A stretch of 64,000 nucleotides of DNA from Anisus vortex (Eukaryota; Mollusca; Gastropoda; Planorbidae), in the NCBI GenBank assembly GCA_949126835.1, contig CASBPS010000033.1, positions 62,001 to 126,000 on the forward strand, in the 5' to 3' direction. The notes under the pieces are model-generated. The model worked only from the letters and a program-made list of their open reading frames with translations. It searched no databases and had not been told where the DNA came from. Of this stretch, positions 27,400-37,179 are shown in pieces (positions within the stretch are counted from its first letter, which is position 1; every line of letters begins with the position of its first letter). The position numbers and the translations under genes are program-made.

Positions 27400-29139
27400 T
27401 CATTTCGTAAGGTTAAAATCGAAGCTAGAATTGGTCCAGGTAGCACGATCGTAAGCAAAATTATCTAAATCTTTAACTTGTTGCCACAAAAAAGACAAGT
27501 TAATGGATTGATTTCCAACCAAGGCCATGTATTCACTCGTCCTGATAGGAACTCGAAAAGTTTGTTCTTGCTGTAACCATCGAACGCAAGTTTTGATGTT
27601 TCTCGGTGTAATAATTGTATCCCGGGTGATATCACCGTAGTTCTCCGTTGTCCAATTAGATATATCCTCCGAAAGTTCACTTTCATCATCATCACTTTTT
27701 TTTTCATTTTCATCATACATTGGGATGTAAGAATAATCGTGCTGATCGGGTATTAATTCATCGCTATCGCGATTCTTTCTCTTAGAAGCGTAATAATTTA
27801 ACTCATTTTGAACAATGTTAACGTAATATTCTTTATTTGTTGGATAAGTAGACATCTTTTGTTTCTGACTTTTAACGATTTTCTTCTCGAACTGTTTTGT
27901 CCTATTGGGTCCGAATAATCTGATCGCATCTGTATCATTAGTATCAACTTTTTTTGGAATTATCGGTTGAGCTTTATAACCGGTCAGTTTATATATGGAT
28001 GAATTAAGTTCATCGAGATCCCGTCGTAGCATGGATATTTCATTTTTAAGTTCAGTGATAATCCGATTATAATCAGCCCACATAAGCTGAGCTTTTTTTC
28101 TCGCTTCTTTATTAATTTGTTTAAACATGGGTTTAATTCTATTTGTACTTTTCCTTAATTTAACTTTCATTTCTTTAATCATTAGTTTCAGTTTGAATAT
28201 TTTTTCTTCAATTTTTTTTTTGTTTTTTTGCAAAATATTGAGATGAGAAACGTCATTGTGAGTATTTATACTAGAATTAGTAGAATTTAGATCAATACTA
28301 CCGTTAGTAATAGAATGACGATTGAGGATAGGTGAATTTCGCCTAGATGATTGTGGAGATGGAGGAAAATGATGAGTAAATTGAGTTTGAAAAGGGAATG
28401 GATTTGAATGACTTTGATTTTGAGGAGATTGAGGTTGATATTGTGGTTGATATCGTGGTTGATATCGTCCGTTAACAGTTAATGTAGGTGTATTAAATGA
28501 TACAAATGATGTCGAAACAAAAGATTGTTGTTGTTGTTGTTGTTGTAAGTCAAAAGAATGATCAAAACTGGTAAATCTTGGGTCACTCCCATCTACTTGT
28601 CCTAGAATACCGATATCATCATTTTCTTCTTCTAAGTCATGTAAATTAAAATTGGCTATATCATTCATAATAGATGAATTGTGAATATTTTTTTTTTTAT
28701 TTGACTCATTTTCGTTAACAATATCTTGATGAACAATTCCTTTTAATTGTGACACAATATCGTCCTCTTCAATACCTTCCTTTAAGATATTGTAGTAATC
28801 TTCCATTTTTTGCTTGATATACCATTCAGCTCTACTCTTTATACTTTGCATAATTTGTGTTGATTCATTATCGTACATTTTTTGTTTTGGTTGAATTTCT
28901 AATAAAGCTTCATCTTTAGTCTTACCTTTTTGAATTAAATCATTTATAAGACGATCAGAAATGAAAGTCCAATTTTTCGCTCGTTCAGTAATTACTGTTT
29001 GTTCCTCTGTTGTTTGATTATCTTCAAGAATATATTTACAATCATCTAACAATTTCTTAATCATATCATTTTTTTTCGACCTCTCCTTTTTTAAATCTTC
29101 TAAAAAAAATTCATATTCGGATACTCCTCCACTAGCCAT
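27400..29139 (-). CDS. Coiled-coil protein with polyglutamine tract, 579 aa
   Basis: Start ATG 29139 (MASGGVSEYEFFLEDLKKER). Residues 1-140 are highly charged and helical. A disordered middle has a Q7 run (bases 28533-28553), RYQPRYQPQYQPQ repeats and S/N/P-rich sequence. A long coiled coil follows (about 300-400, with KKKIEEKIFKLKLMIKEMKVK). The C-terminal 150 residues include an acidic DDDESELSED segment and a conserved-looking folded end with many tryptophans. No enzyme motif. Layout resembles a tegument or scaffold protein. Transcribed with the upstream neighbour at 29273-32530 in the same direction. Confidence 0.75.
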   Translation of the reverse strand: MASGGVSEYEFFLEDLKKERSKKNDMIKKLLDDCKYILEDNQTTEEQTVITERAKNWTFISDRLINDLIQKGKTKDEALLEIQPKQKMYDNESTQIMQSIKSRAEWYIKQKMEDYYNILKEGIEEDDIVSQLKGIVHQDIVNENESNKKKNIHNSSIMNDIANFNLHDLEEENDDIGILGQVDGSDPRFTSFDHSFDLQQQQQQQSFVSTSFVSFNTPTLTVNGRYQPRYQPQYQPQSPQNQSHSNPFPFQTQFTHHFPPSPQSSRRNSPILNRHSITNGSIDLNSTNSSINTHNDVSHLNILQKNKKKIEEKIFKLKLMIKEMKVKLRKSTNRIKPMFKQINKEARKKAQLMWADYNRIITELKNEISMLRRDLDELNSSIYKLTGYKAQPIIPKKVDTNDTDAIRLFGPNRTKQFEKKIVKSQKQKMSTYPTNKEYYVNIVQNELNYYASKRKNRDSDELIPDQHDYSYIPMYDENEKKSDDDESELSEDISNWTTENYGDITRDTIITPRNIKTCVRWLQQEQTFRVPIRTSEYMALVGNQSINLSFLWQQVKDLDNFAYDRATWTNSSFDFNLTK

Positions 29140-29272
29140 TTTTTTTATTTTACGGACTTTTTTTTTATTTTATGTTATTAATGTAAAAAAAAAAAAAAAA
29201 AATTACAAAACACAATAAATAATACAGAAAAATCAAAAAAAAAAGTAGTCACTAAATATATAAATTTAATAA

Positions 29273-32200
29273 TTAAAAATTAATAAATTCAGAATGTTCC
29301 GTCTCTGATGAAAGATCATTTTCACTAACAGTAGGGGACAACATTGATGAACTAGGAATTGTGACGACAGAAAACTGTTCATTTGAATGAAAACGTTCTT
29401 TAAAAAATAAATCTTGATCAGATTGAGTAATAACACCTTCTTTTTCAACAATCAATCTCATGACTTCTTCAATAACTCCATCCAAGCAATAATTTTGATA
29501 AAATGTAATAAACAGTTCAAATATTTCATCGGATGAAGCAATTGAAGGATCCAAACAACATTTAGACTGTAACGTGTCCAACATGAGAGCGTATATATCT
29601 TTTGAACGAGCAAAAAGCATGCTGACCTTATCCTTCATAGTTATGTCATATCCGCTCATCAAATTATTCATTATCGCGTCCAGTTTTCCGTCAGAAGATG
29701 ATTTTTCATAAACAGACTCACTCAACACGCAGAATATGCCCAACGGTTCAATCGTACTTAAAAACTGTTGAATGGTCGGAATTGATTTGAGATGGTTGAG
29801 TTTGGCAAATGTAAACTCCCCATGTACGGGAGAACGCCATGATAAACTATGATATGCGATAAGAGCAAGCGCATGTTTAGACCTAGTGAGAGGAATGTTG
29901 ATCATGGGTGAATCGAACCTAAGCTTACCATCATCGGAGGCACTAACGACGGTGGAAATAGGGATGGAAAGACCTCCGCGAATTGAACTGCCGTTGCGAA
30001 CTCCCCACGATATTTGACGAGGAGGAGTAAATGCGTATTCGTGCTTTTCCGCCAAGATAAGATATGTAATTATAGCCACGAGATCGTCCCATGAACGAGC
30101 CCGAGTCAGCGTATCTAAATCCATTTTATTAAGATATCTGGCGACTAGAGATCGAGATAAATTGTGTTGTTTGCTTTTCACCTGATCCATGTTTTTTTCT
30201 GACAAAATAGAAATTTTGATATTGCGTTCCAAACACAATGAACGAATAATTTTATCAATCAAAGTGTTGGTGAGGTTAACTTGAGATAGCATGCCACCAG
30301 ACGACAGGGGTCCGAGAAAACTAATGGCGGATGTACACGAAATACCAGACTTGACAGTTTCTTTTTTATCTGAGATGGATGAAGTAGATGAGGATGTTTC
30401 GGACATGTACACAGCCCTTTTCCATTTGGACGAAAACTTTTTACAAACTTCGGGAAACAGAACCGAACATGTGGAAGAAGAAGTACAAGATGATAGCTCC
30501 ATCTTAACACACTTCACCTCCACGTTTTTTTCCAAACTTTGAAAAAATCCATCATTTTTACCCGTTACACAACCATCAAGTATTTTTGTACAAAAAGTCA
30601 TACTGGGAGCGTTAGCTCCTAATTTCGATACGAGAACCGCGTAGAGACGCATTACGTCGCTCTTAATCAAACAACATGTCATCATACCAGACGAATACTT
30701 TCCGGGACAAATTTCGTTAGTGGATAACTCCACCTCTATCTTGCGAATGACATCCGAGTTGATGGGTATTTTTACACCATGAGCGCCAGACGTTAAGTAT
30801 GTTGAGAGTGCTTCCAACCGACCTTCCAACACATCTAAAATATCATACACGGATTCGACGGAATGACCCGCCATTATCGAAGGTTGACCAAATTCACCAC
30901 ACACAACCTCATAAGCATGTTGAAAAGCTTCACTAGATCGCGAAAAAAATCCATCCAATTGTTTGTCTTCCCCCCCCGATACACCGGCACCAACAACAAC
31001 AACTTCAGGAATAGTAGAGGCTTCCGAAAAACTATCTTTCTTAGCAGAACCTTTCATAACCATGTTGCCCAGCGGAGTCATATTTTTGTTGTATTCCGTT
31101 ACATGAAGACTGATAATGTCAAAACCAACTTGTTGTTTCTTGGATAAAGCTGAACTGGATCCAGTTTGGCCGTTAATTTGGCGCAATATCCTATCAGGAC
31201 ATAACAAAGCGTGACACGAACCACACGGAGTTGAAGAACAAATGGAAGATAGGGTACGACTTCCTTCAGGACGACGACCAGATAGGTAACTGAGGCAATG
31301 AGCAAAAAAAGAACCCGCCATAGAATCGTTTTTCTTAAACGTAGTGCATAATATATTGGACAAAAGATAACTGGTCTCCATATAATGACTGACCATGGAC
31401 TGTTTAGATTGTGGTCCAATCTTCACGATATTTGTAGCATTATATCGACTACACAGAAAAGCTAAAGTGATACGATGATACACATGAGCGATCGAAGAAG
31501 TCAATTCGAAAGAACAGTCTTCACGCGCCATACAATGAGACATAAAGTTGTACTTGGTGCGTGCCGTAGAAGCTGACATCGCTTCCAAAGCAGGATTTTT
31601 AATTCGAGTATTGCTATACTCGGAAGAAACGATACTGAGTGACAAAAAGGAAAATACGTCGGAAACAGGATTTACAAAAAAACATATCTTGACCACAGAT
31701 TGAAAAAAACTCATCACTAAATCCGATTGAGGAACCGAAATGAGCATTTTATCATCGTCGTACCTTTTCCGCTTCGGTGGAGGATCCATGAATAATTTAT
31801 CGTCCGCATGAGAATTCACGCGCATACTCTGAGTCGCGTTTGAAAGAGATAGATATTTTAGCACACGAGCCCCGTTTTGCAACTCGTGCTGGCGTTCAGA
31901 TGTCATGCCGTCAATCTCATCTGAGCACGAAAGACTTGTAAATTCGATAGGGTATCTATTACAACTCAAAAAAGAAACAACCCTCACCGTCGCATAAATC
32001 AACACAACTTCATCATCAGAAAAATGATCATCCAATGTTGATTTTTCCAATTCTTCTTTATTTTTATTCGGGGATAGGCTCTCCTTATTATCAAAACATT
32101 CATCTTTGTCTTTTAAATGTTGAGAACAGTGAATCTTAATACCGTTTACCATTTCTTTCACAATATTACTTGACGTGTCAAATCCTTCAACTTCATTAAG

Positions 32201-32530
32201 ACCCAGCGACTTATAAAATTCACCAAGCAAAGATTTTTTACTAATGCAAGCCACATAAGGTAAAAACAACGATTTAATCGTTCGAATATTACCGTCCACA
32301 TTCACGTCTGAAAAGATGTTGCTGCGAAACCATATAGGTGATAATTGATTCAAAGGTAGATACATAATATTTTCATCCGATTTGTCCAACATACACATCA
32401 TACACTTTAATTCTAACATGGACGACTCATTAAAAATATCATTCTTTTTAGCTACAATAGCAAACAATTCTGAATCTACAGATATAGTATTTAAGTTATA
32501 TCCGTCCACCGTTTGATTTTGAGTCGACAT
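29273..32530 (-). CDS. Large protein, possible ICP8-like single-stranded DNA-binding protein
   Basis: 1085 residues from ATG 32530 (MSTQNQTVDGYNLNTI); the frame extends three codons upstream to a GTG, which is ignored. Cysteine pairs occur in LKCMMCML near residue 45 and in a CGSCHALLC segment near residue 440. The latter could be a zinc loop like that of herpesvirus ICP8. A serine-rich stretch (SSSTSSISDKK) lies near 720. Length is close to ICP8-type proteins (about 1130-1200) and the gene sits among replication genes. No decisive motif is visible, so major capsid or another structural protein remains an alternative. The gene faces a palindrome-containing spacer at 32.53-32.83 kb. Confidence 0.75.
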   Translation of the reverse strand: MSTQNQTVDGYNLNTISVDSELFAIVAKKNDIFNESSMLELKCMMCMLDKSDENIMYLPLNQLSPIWFRSNIFSDVNVDGNIRTIKSLFLPYVACISKKSLLGEFYKSLGLNEVEGFDTSSNIVKEMVNGIKIHCSQHLKDKDECFDNKESLSPNKNKEELEKSTLDDHFSDDEVVLIYATVRVVSFLSCNRYPIEFTSLSCSDEIDGMTSERQHELQNGARVLKYLSLSNATQSMRVNSHADDKLFMDPPPKRKRYDDDKMLISVPQSDLVMSFFQSVVKICFFVNPVSDVFSFLSLSIVSSEYSNTRIKNPALEAMSASTARTKYNFMSHCMAREDCSFELTSSIAHVYHRITLAFLCSRYNATNIVKIGPQSKQSMVSHYMETSYLLSNILCTTFKKNDSMAGSFFAHCLSYLSGRRPEGSRTLSSICSSTPCGSCHALLCPDRILRQINGQTGSSSALSKKQQVGFDIISLHVTEYNKNMTPLGNMVMKGSAKKDSFSEASTIPEVVVVGAGVSGGEDKQLDGFFSRSSEAFQHAYEVVCGEFGQPSIMAGHSVESVYDILDVLEGRLEALSTYLTSGAHGVKIPINSDVIRKIEVELSTNEICPGKYSSGMMTCCLIKSDVMRLYAVLVSKLGANAPSMTFCTKILDGCVTGKNDGFFQSLEKNVEVKCVKMELSSCTSSSTCSVLFPEVCKKFSSKWKRAVYMSETSSSTSSISDKKETVKSGISCTSAISFLGPLSSGGMLSQVNLTNTLIDKIIRSLCLERNIKISILSEKNMDQVKSKQHNLSRSLVARYLNKMDLDTLTRARSWDDLVAIITYLILAEKHEYAFTPPRQISWGVRNGSSIRGGLSIPISTVVSASDDGKLRFDSPMINIPLTRSKHALALIAYHSLSWRSPVHGEFTFAKLNHLKSIPTIQQFLSTIEPLGIFCVLSESVYEKSSSDGKLDAIMNNLMSGYDITMKDKVSMLFARSKDIYALMLDTLQSKCCLDPSIASSDEIFELFITFYQNYCLDGVIEEVMRLIVEKEGVITQSDQDLFFKERFHSNEQFSVVTIPSSSMLSPTVSENDLSSETEHSEFINF

Positions 32531-32568
32531 CTTCCCCACAAATATATTTTTTCAATAAAAAAAAAGTG

Positions 32569-32588
32569 TCGCGCGTTTAAACGCGCGA
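32569..32588. repeat. Perfect 20-base GC/AT palindrome in spacer
   Basis: TCGCGCGTTTAAACGCGCGA is self-complementary. It sits in the 300-base spacer between the divergent genes at 29273-32530 and 32831-34093. The rest of the spacer holds A/T runs and no gene. Confidence 0.85.
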
Positions 32589-32830
32589 TTTATTCTTTAA
32601 TATACAACAAGTTTTTTTTTTCTTGTAACACCTTGATGATTGGTCTGTGGTAATGTAAAAAAAAAAAAAAAAAATATAGGTCATGTAAAAAAAAAAAAAC
32701 CGCGGTAATAAAAAAAATACACCAAACTTCTTCCATACACTTATGTGTTATTATAATACTTGTCGAGACGTTATTTTTATTATTTTTTTTTATTTAGTCC
32801 GAGGTTTAAAAACAAAAAAAAAACAACATC

Positions 32831-34093
32831 ATGCCGTTGTGGACTATACTAAAAAAAGCACTTTGTTTTCGGCGTGAAGAAAATGTATCTTTTGTAAATG
32901 TCGCGGGATCACAACATCAGGAAGTAAATTCAATTATTATAAAAAAAAGTTTATTTTTGACTGAAGAAGAATCCAACAACATTGTGATATGTACGAACGA
33001 TATGTCCCAAATTCGATTTTTTGGTTGTTCTGAAAAGATTATGAATTATTTACGCTTTATATGTGAATTTGCCCGTGGTAAAAATACAGTGGTTCGTACA
33101 CATGGTACTAAATTCTCGGTTGATGTGTTTACCAAAACATACGTTATCCCCGTATATCCTCAATTATGCACGTGGATGTGTACTTATTTGTCAAATGTGA
33201 TAGACAATAAATGTTGTATAGTAAATGAGGCCGATTTTTATACCCTCCTTTATGGCTTTTATTCGATTTGGACACCAGACGGGTGTCTGTGGACCAAATT
33301 AATTGAAAGAAAAAAACGTGATCTGAAATGTGAATGTAGATTGTTAGAACCTAAGCTGAATGTTGTTTTGGATGATGTAACGAATAGGTTTTCTACACAC
33401 TTGTTAGAGAGTAATAAAATGTCAAGACAATTGCATGATTTAATCGACGACGATGAGGTTCTGATTGCGTCTGAAGGCATGCGTCCGTTATCTAGGGCGA
33501 TTCTGTTTGGAAATAGAACGTACGCACCTTTTGAAATAGTGGATGCTGACTATGATAATAATATTCACATCAGTGTTCGTTTAAAGAAATGTCGTTTTTC
33601 AGTTGATGGTAATTCAACAATAACGAAAATATTGGACGTGTGGAGAACAGCGTACACGTGGAGCGAAGAAAGTCGCAGTCCGGTGATTTTATCTGACGCA
33701 CCCAACCCTTTAAAGGAGGTTAACAATTTTTTTCGTTTTTTGACAGAACATAACCGTTTATCAGAAATGCTGATATGGTATAAGGATTATGCTAAATGTA
33801 TAGAAGAAATAAACTCTCCCAGGATTTCCGTTTTACGCATGTATGTTGTTGGGTTATGGATGTTCGATAAGGTGAATTCGCAGTATCGACAAGTGACGAC
33901 AGCGAAACTAATCAAAGAATTTAAAAAAGCTATAAAATGTCTGTTCTGTCATTTAAAAAATAATATGACTAGTGACGATATTATAACGTGTGATGAAATG
34001 ATGATAATTCGCTCTTTAGATAAGACGAATAAATTACGCATGCTAATCAGCAGCAAGGTTAATATCTCATTACATGACCCCACTATCATGTAG
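32831..34093 (+). CDS. Unknown protein, 420 aa
   Basis: Starts at ATG 32831 after an A-rich leader (MPLWTILKKALCFRREEN). No signal peptide, membrane segment or catalytic motif is evident. It has several cysteines in WMCTYLS, CCIV and ECRLL but not in a regular zinc pattern, and a well-mixed alpha/beta composition suggesting a folded protein. It is the last core-type gene before the accessory block and lies divergently from the large minus-strand gene at 29273-32530. Function unknown. Confidence 0.75.
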   Translation: MPLWTILKKALCFRREENVSFVNVAGSQHQEVNSIIIKKSLFLTEEESNNIVICTNDMSQIRFFGCSEKIMNYLRFICEFARGKNTVVRTHGTKFSVDVFTKTYVIPVYPQLCTWMCTYLSNVIDNKCCIVNEADFYTLLYGFYSIWTPDGCLWTKLIERKKRDLKCECRLLEPKLNVVLDDVTNRFSTHLLESNKMSRQLHDLIDDDEVLIASEGMRPLSRAILFGNRTYAPFEIVDADYDNNIHISVRLKKCRFSVDGNSTITKILDVWRTAYTWSEESRSPVILSDAPNPLKEVNNFFRFLTEHNRLSEMLIWYKDYAKCIEEINSPRISVLRMYVVGLWMFDKVNSQYRQVTTAKLIKEFKKAIKCLFCHLKNNMTSDDIITCDEMMIIRSLDKTNKLRMLISSKVNISLHDPTIM

Positions 34094-34155
34094 ACACGGA
34101 AGTATAATATCTATTTTTAGATTCTGATCCGTACTACCCTGGTACTAGTGGTAGG

Positions 34156-34202
34156 TTTAAGTGTTTTGTTTCCTGGTTAAGTTAATAAACAAAACACTTA
34201 AA
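34156..34202. repeat. 16-base perfect inverted repeat upstream of IAP
   Basis: TTTAAGTGTTTTGTTT (34156-34171) is exactly inverted at 34187-34202 around a 15-base loop that carries CCTGGTTAAG. It lies 140 bases before the IAP start; a TGCGTCATAA word follows at 34207-34216 region. Likely regulatory or a transcript hairpin. Confidence 0.8.
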
Positions 34203-34339
34203 ATTGCGTGTCTACTGCGTCATAATGTTATTACCCCCCTTTTTTTTTAGTAATTTAACTTCCCCGTTGGTTTTTGTTTTAGACTTTTGTATGTATGTTT
34301 TAGATTATAACATTTTCATTTTACGGGGGGTCACAAAGA

Positions 34340-35122
34340 ATGGCGAAAGCACAAGATTACGATATATCTGTTATATCAACACCAACTTCGTTGAATTTCA
34401 CAGATCTCAACATCCATGTTGGTAGATGTAAAAACCCGCATTTGTCAACAAAAGAGGAGAGATTAAAAACGTACGATTTTTTTCCAAAAGATCACCATTT
34501 GACCATAGAAATAGAACAATTGGTAAACAGTGGGTTTGTGTATTCAGGCTATGGAGACACAACCAAATGTTTTTACTGCGGGATAACACTTCGATACTGG
34601 GACGAAACGGACGACGTATTCGTTGAACACGCTAAATATGGCCGCTGTGCATATTTAATTATAACATGCGGTAAATCTTTCTACGATGCAGTACAAAAAT
34701 TATGTTCTGAAAGAAATGGAATTTGTTCAAAAATAACACTCAACGATGTTATTTATGAAATGAAAGGAGAAATTCCTCGTCATATGAGAATGGATTATAC
34801 AACTATGAAATTAGCTTTCGTCGTTCAGTACGGATATAATAAAGAAAAAATTGACATCGCTGTGAATCAATTGATTAAAGATGGTGTAGAAGTGAATAGC
34901 ATTGAAATTTATAAAAAATTGGAAAACATTTCAGATTTAAGGTCGTCGATCTTTGAACAGGTGGTATGTAAAACATGTTGGAAAAAACCTATTAAAGTCT
35001 TACAGATGCCATGCGGTCATGCGGACATGTGTTTAGAATGTTATTTTTCAACAACGACTTATTACAAATATTGTAGGTGTGGTAAAATCGCAACGGGATT
35101 TGTCGATATCTCATCGTGGTAA
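34340..35122 (+). CDS. Inhibitor of apoptosis protein: BIR, UBA-like, RING
   Basis: 260 residues. One BIR domain spans about 38-105: RLKTYDFFP, GFVYSGYGD, then zinc ligands C77, C80, H97 and C103. Residues about 155-200 (YGYNKEKIDIAVNQLIKDG) resemble the UBA domain found in cellular IAPs. A C-terminal RING has C210, C213, C225, H227, C231, C234, C245 and C247, ending GFVDISSW like cellular IAP RINGs. It should act in the cytoplasm as an E3 ubiquitin ligase that blocks caspases or adjusts immune signalling; the exact target is unknown. Malacoherpesviruses are known to carry several BIR genes. The upstream region at 34.1-34.3 kb holds an inverted repeat and CRE/ETS-like words shared with other accessory genes. 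Confidence 0.93.
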   Translation: MAKAQDYDISVISTPTSLNFTDLNIHVGRCKNPHLSTKEERLKTYDFFPKDHHLTIEIEQLVNSGFVYSGYGDTTKCFYCGITLRYWDETDDVFVEHAKYGRCAYLIITCGKSFYDAVQKLCSERNGICSKITLNDVIYEMKGEIPRHMRMDYTTMKLAFVVQYGYNKEKIDIAVNQLIKDGVEVNSIEIYKKLENISDLRSSIFEQVVCKTCWKKPIKVLQMPCGHADMCLECYFSTTTYYKYCRCGKIATGFVDISSW

Positions 35123-35279
35123 AAAAAAATACATCACTCAGACTACGTCATATACTGCGTTATATCCTGTTTTCGTCCAAAGTTGAAGAGGTTTACTTCA
35201 AGTTCAAGTGTCTACTTATCGCGACCCCGTTTTTTTTTATTTGTGTGTGTGAACCATTGCTCTGAAGTACAAAAAAGTA

Positions 35280-36293
35280 ATGATGGCTGACGACATGGAT
35301 ATGGATGCAATGAATGACGAAGGGTTCAATAATGTGATGGAAGCTATGAGTCATTTAGTAGTTCATGTGCGAGTGATAAATAAAGTACAAAATAGTGTAC
35401 TGTGCGTGAACGGTATAATAATCCAATGTTTAATGGTACCGAAATGCATCGTGGTTTACATCACCAACTCCAACACGTATAACAATACGGAAGGTGAACT
35501 TCTCAAAACTTGGATTTCTAAATTTTACAAAGAAGGACAATTACAATATGAAATGAACGGTTATTTTGACATTCTTAACAACAACGTCATTTATAATATT
35601 GGAGATGTAAAATTGGTATGGAACAGCCACCCTACATTTATTTTGACAAGTCATTCAGCCGTCCCCATTTCAACAATCAACACGTGCGGAAACGGTGATG
35701 TTATAAATGAACCTTACGGTAACGACAAAAACTACCTCATTTATTTTCCATACAGTAACTGTTTATCGGAGATCGTACACGAGACTGTTTTGAAAGCTAT
35801 AGCCAACGCTAATCATAAAGTGAATCGGACAACATTCACTTGGAGCTTTCACAACGAATATAAACCGATGACATTATGGCGCCTGAAATCCGGTGTTCGA
35901 GTACATTATTCATCTAGTTGTGTTGAATCACACGTTGGATCCCCTTTATTTTGTATAAAATCAATCAACAAATCATTTAAATGTGTGCTGATGAACATTA
36001 GTTATCCCAAAGAAGAAATCGTTTGTCACAAAAGCATCGCACCAAACATTCACTGTAAAACGTGGATGCTCATTAACAATTTTTTATTGGAAGATGAAGA
36101 AGAAACGACAGACGTCAATTACAATCTTGTGACCGGCAAAATAAGTCAAATACGAAATCAAAAAGGTGGTGATAAAGGTGTGATAATAATTTCACGTAGT
36201 CAATTTAAAAAGAATCATCGTTTTGACCCCATGGAACTAACATGTCGTTCCAAACGAAAAACCGCGAAATCTTCACCAACAAAACTACAATGA
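35280..36293 (+). CDS. Unknown protein, first of a paralogous pair, 337 aa
   Basis: ATG 35280 or the adjacent 35283 starts an acidic N-terminus (MADDMDMDAMNDEGF). The remainder is beta-rich (HLVVHVRVINKVQNSVLCVNG, CIVVYITNS), with a basic C-terminus (KRKTAKSSP) that could be a nuclear signal. It resembles the next protein in order and local motifs: HLVVHV / DLIVTI near the start, FPYSNCLSEI / FDYSDYLSKL in the middle, and MTLWRL / LKIWRS later. The pair probably arose by tandem duplication. The stop TGA overlaps ATG 36290 of the next frame (ATGA). No known family recognised. Confidence 0.75.
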   Translation: MMADDMDMDAMNDEGFNNVMEAMSHLVVHVRVINKVQNSVLCVNGIIIQCLMVPKCIVVYITNSNTYNNTEGELLKTWISKFYKEGQLQYEMNGYFDILNNNVIYNIGDVKLVWNSHPTFILTSHSAVPISTINTCGNGDVINEPYGNDKNYLIYFPYSNCLSEIVHETVLKAIANANHKVNRTTFTWSFHNEYKPMTLWRLKSGVRVHYSSSCVESHVGSPLFCIKSINKSFKCVLMNISYPKEEIVCHKSIAPNIHCKTWMLINNFLLEDEEETTDVNYNLVTGKISQIRNQKGGDKGVIIISRSQFKKNHRFDPMELTCRSKRKTAKSSPTKLQ

Positions 36294-37033
36294 TTATTGA
36301 AACTGTAGGTGATTTGATCGTGACGATCAACCTATCTGGCGATACATATAACCATACCGGCATCATCGTACATTGTAACACAAATACACGACAGCTCGTC
36401 GTCTTCGTTAATGATGTTATTACCAGGTCATCTACTTGTTGTCAAATGAACATTTTTTTGGATCACATCGTGGAGCAACAAAAAACAGTACTTGTTCTTA
36501 ATGAAAGTTTGGATATGAATTATACAAATTTACAATGGCTTTCCACACCTACAATTTCTCTTCGCACTAACACTATTCACACTATTCGTCCTGATGAATA
36601 CTGTAAGTCATTTCCTAACATTCAAAATAATTCAAAAAAGGAAATACAGATGTTAGTTTTCGACTATTCCGATTATTTGAGTAAACTAATGAAATCCAAA
36701 GTTGTTAATGCTCTATTAGCTTCCAGCTTAATAATTGATTTTTACCATTCATCAATAACAGACGAGAAGGAGTTATTCGTTTACAGACACTCTTCGTTAC
36801 ATTCGTCGTTACTTCGAATAATTACTTCTAACAACTTTGACATCCCCAAAACAGCAATTAGATGGATGCATTTCATACAAGGATTAAAAATCTGGAGATC
36901 AAATCCATATCACGAAGACATTGTTTTTACTAGATTTAATACTGAAAAAGTTGTAAAATGTGTGAAAACAAAATTGTTGTATTCAGCTAAATTTTATGTA
37001 GAAGGTGAATATTATCTTATTCTACCTGTCTGA
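36242..37033 (+). CDS. Unknown protein, second of a paralogous pair, 263 aa
   Basis: Two starts are possible: ATG 36242, which overlaps the upstream gene by 52 bases, or the in-frame ATG 36290, which forms a 4-base ATGA stop/start overlap. Alignment by eye with the paralogue at 35280-36293 gives a similar N-terminal length with the earlier start; the later start would suit termination-reinitiation on a shared mRNA. The product is beta-rich (DLIVTINLSG, QLVVFVNDVI), without signal peptide or membrane span, and is about 70 residues shorter because it lacks the partner's basic C-terminus. Function unknown. Confidence 0.7.
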   Translation: MSFQTKNREIFTNKTTMIIETVGDLIVTINLSGDTYNHTGIIVHCNTNTRQLVVFVNDVITRSSTCCQMNIFLDHIVEQQKTVLVLNESLDMNYTNLQWLSTPTISLRTNTIHTIRPDEYCKSFPNIQNNSKKEIQMLVFDYSDYLSKLMKSKVVNALLASSLIIDFYHSSITDEKELFVYRHSSLHSSLLRIITSNNFDIPKTAIRWMHFIQGLKIWRSNPYHEDIVFTRFNTEKVVKCVKTKLLYSAKFYVEGEYYLILPV

Positions 37034-37179
37034 TAAATAAATATAAATAAAAAAAAAAAACAAGAAATGTTGTTTGTTATTTTGTTTTGTTTATTAAAAA
37101 AATAATTTTATAAGAATTTTATAAGAATTATAAAATAAGTTACAAAATAAGTTACAGGTTTGTTACAATTGATACATAA

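Noticed and set aside
34204..34425. Plus-strand 73-residue hydrophobic frame upstream of and overlapping the IAP
   Set aside because: It overlaps the well-supported BIR gene in another frame and consists mostly of promoter/spacer sequence.
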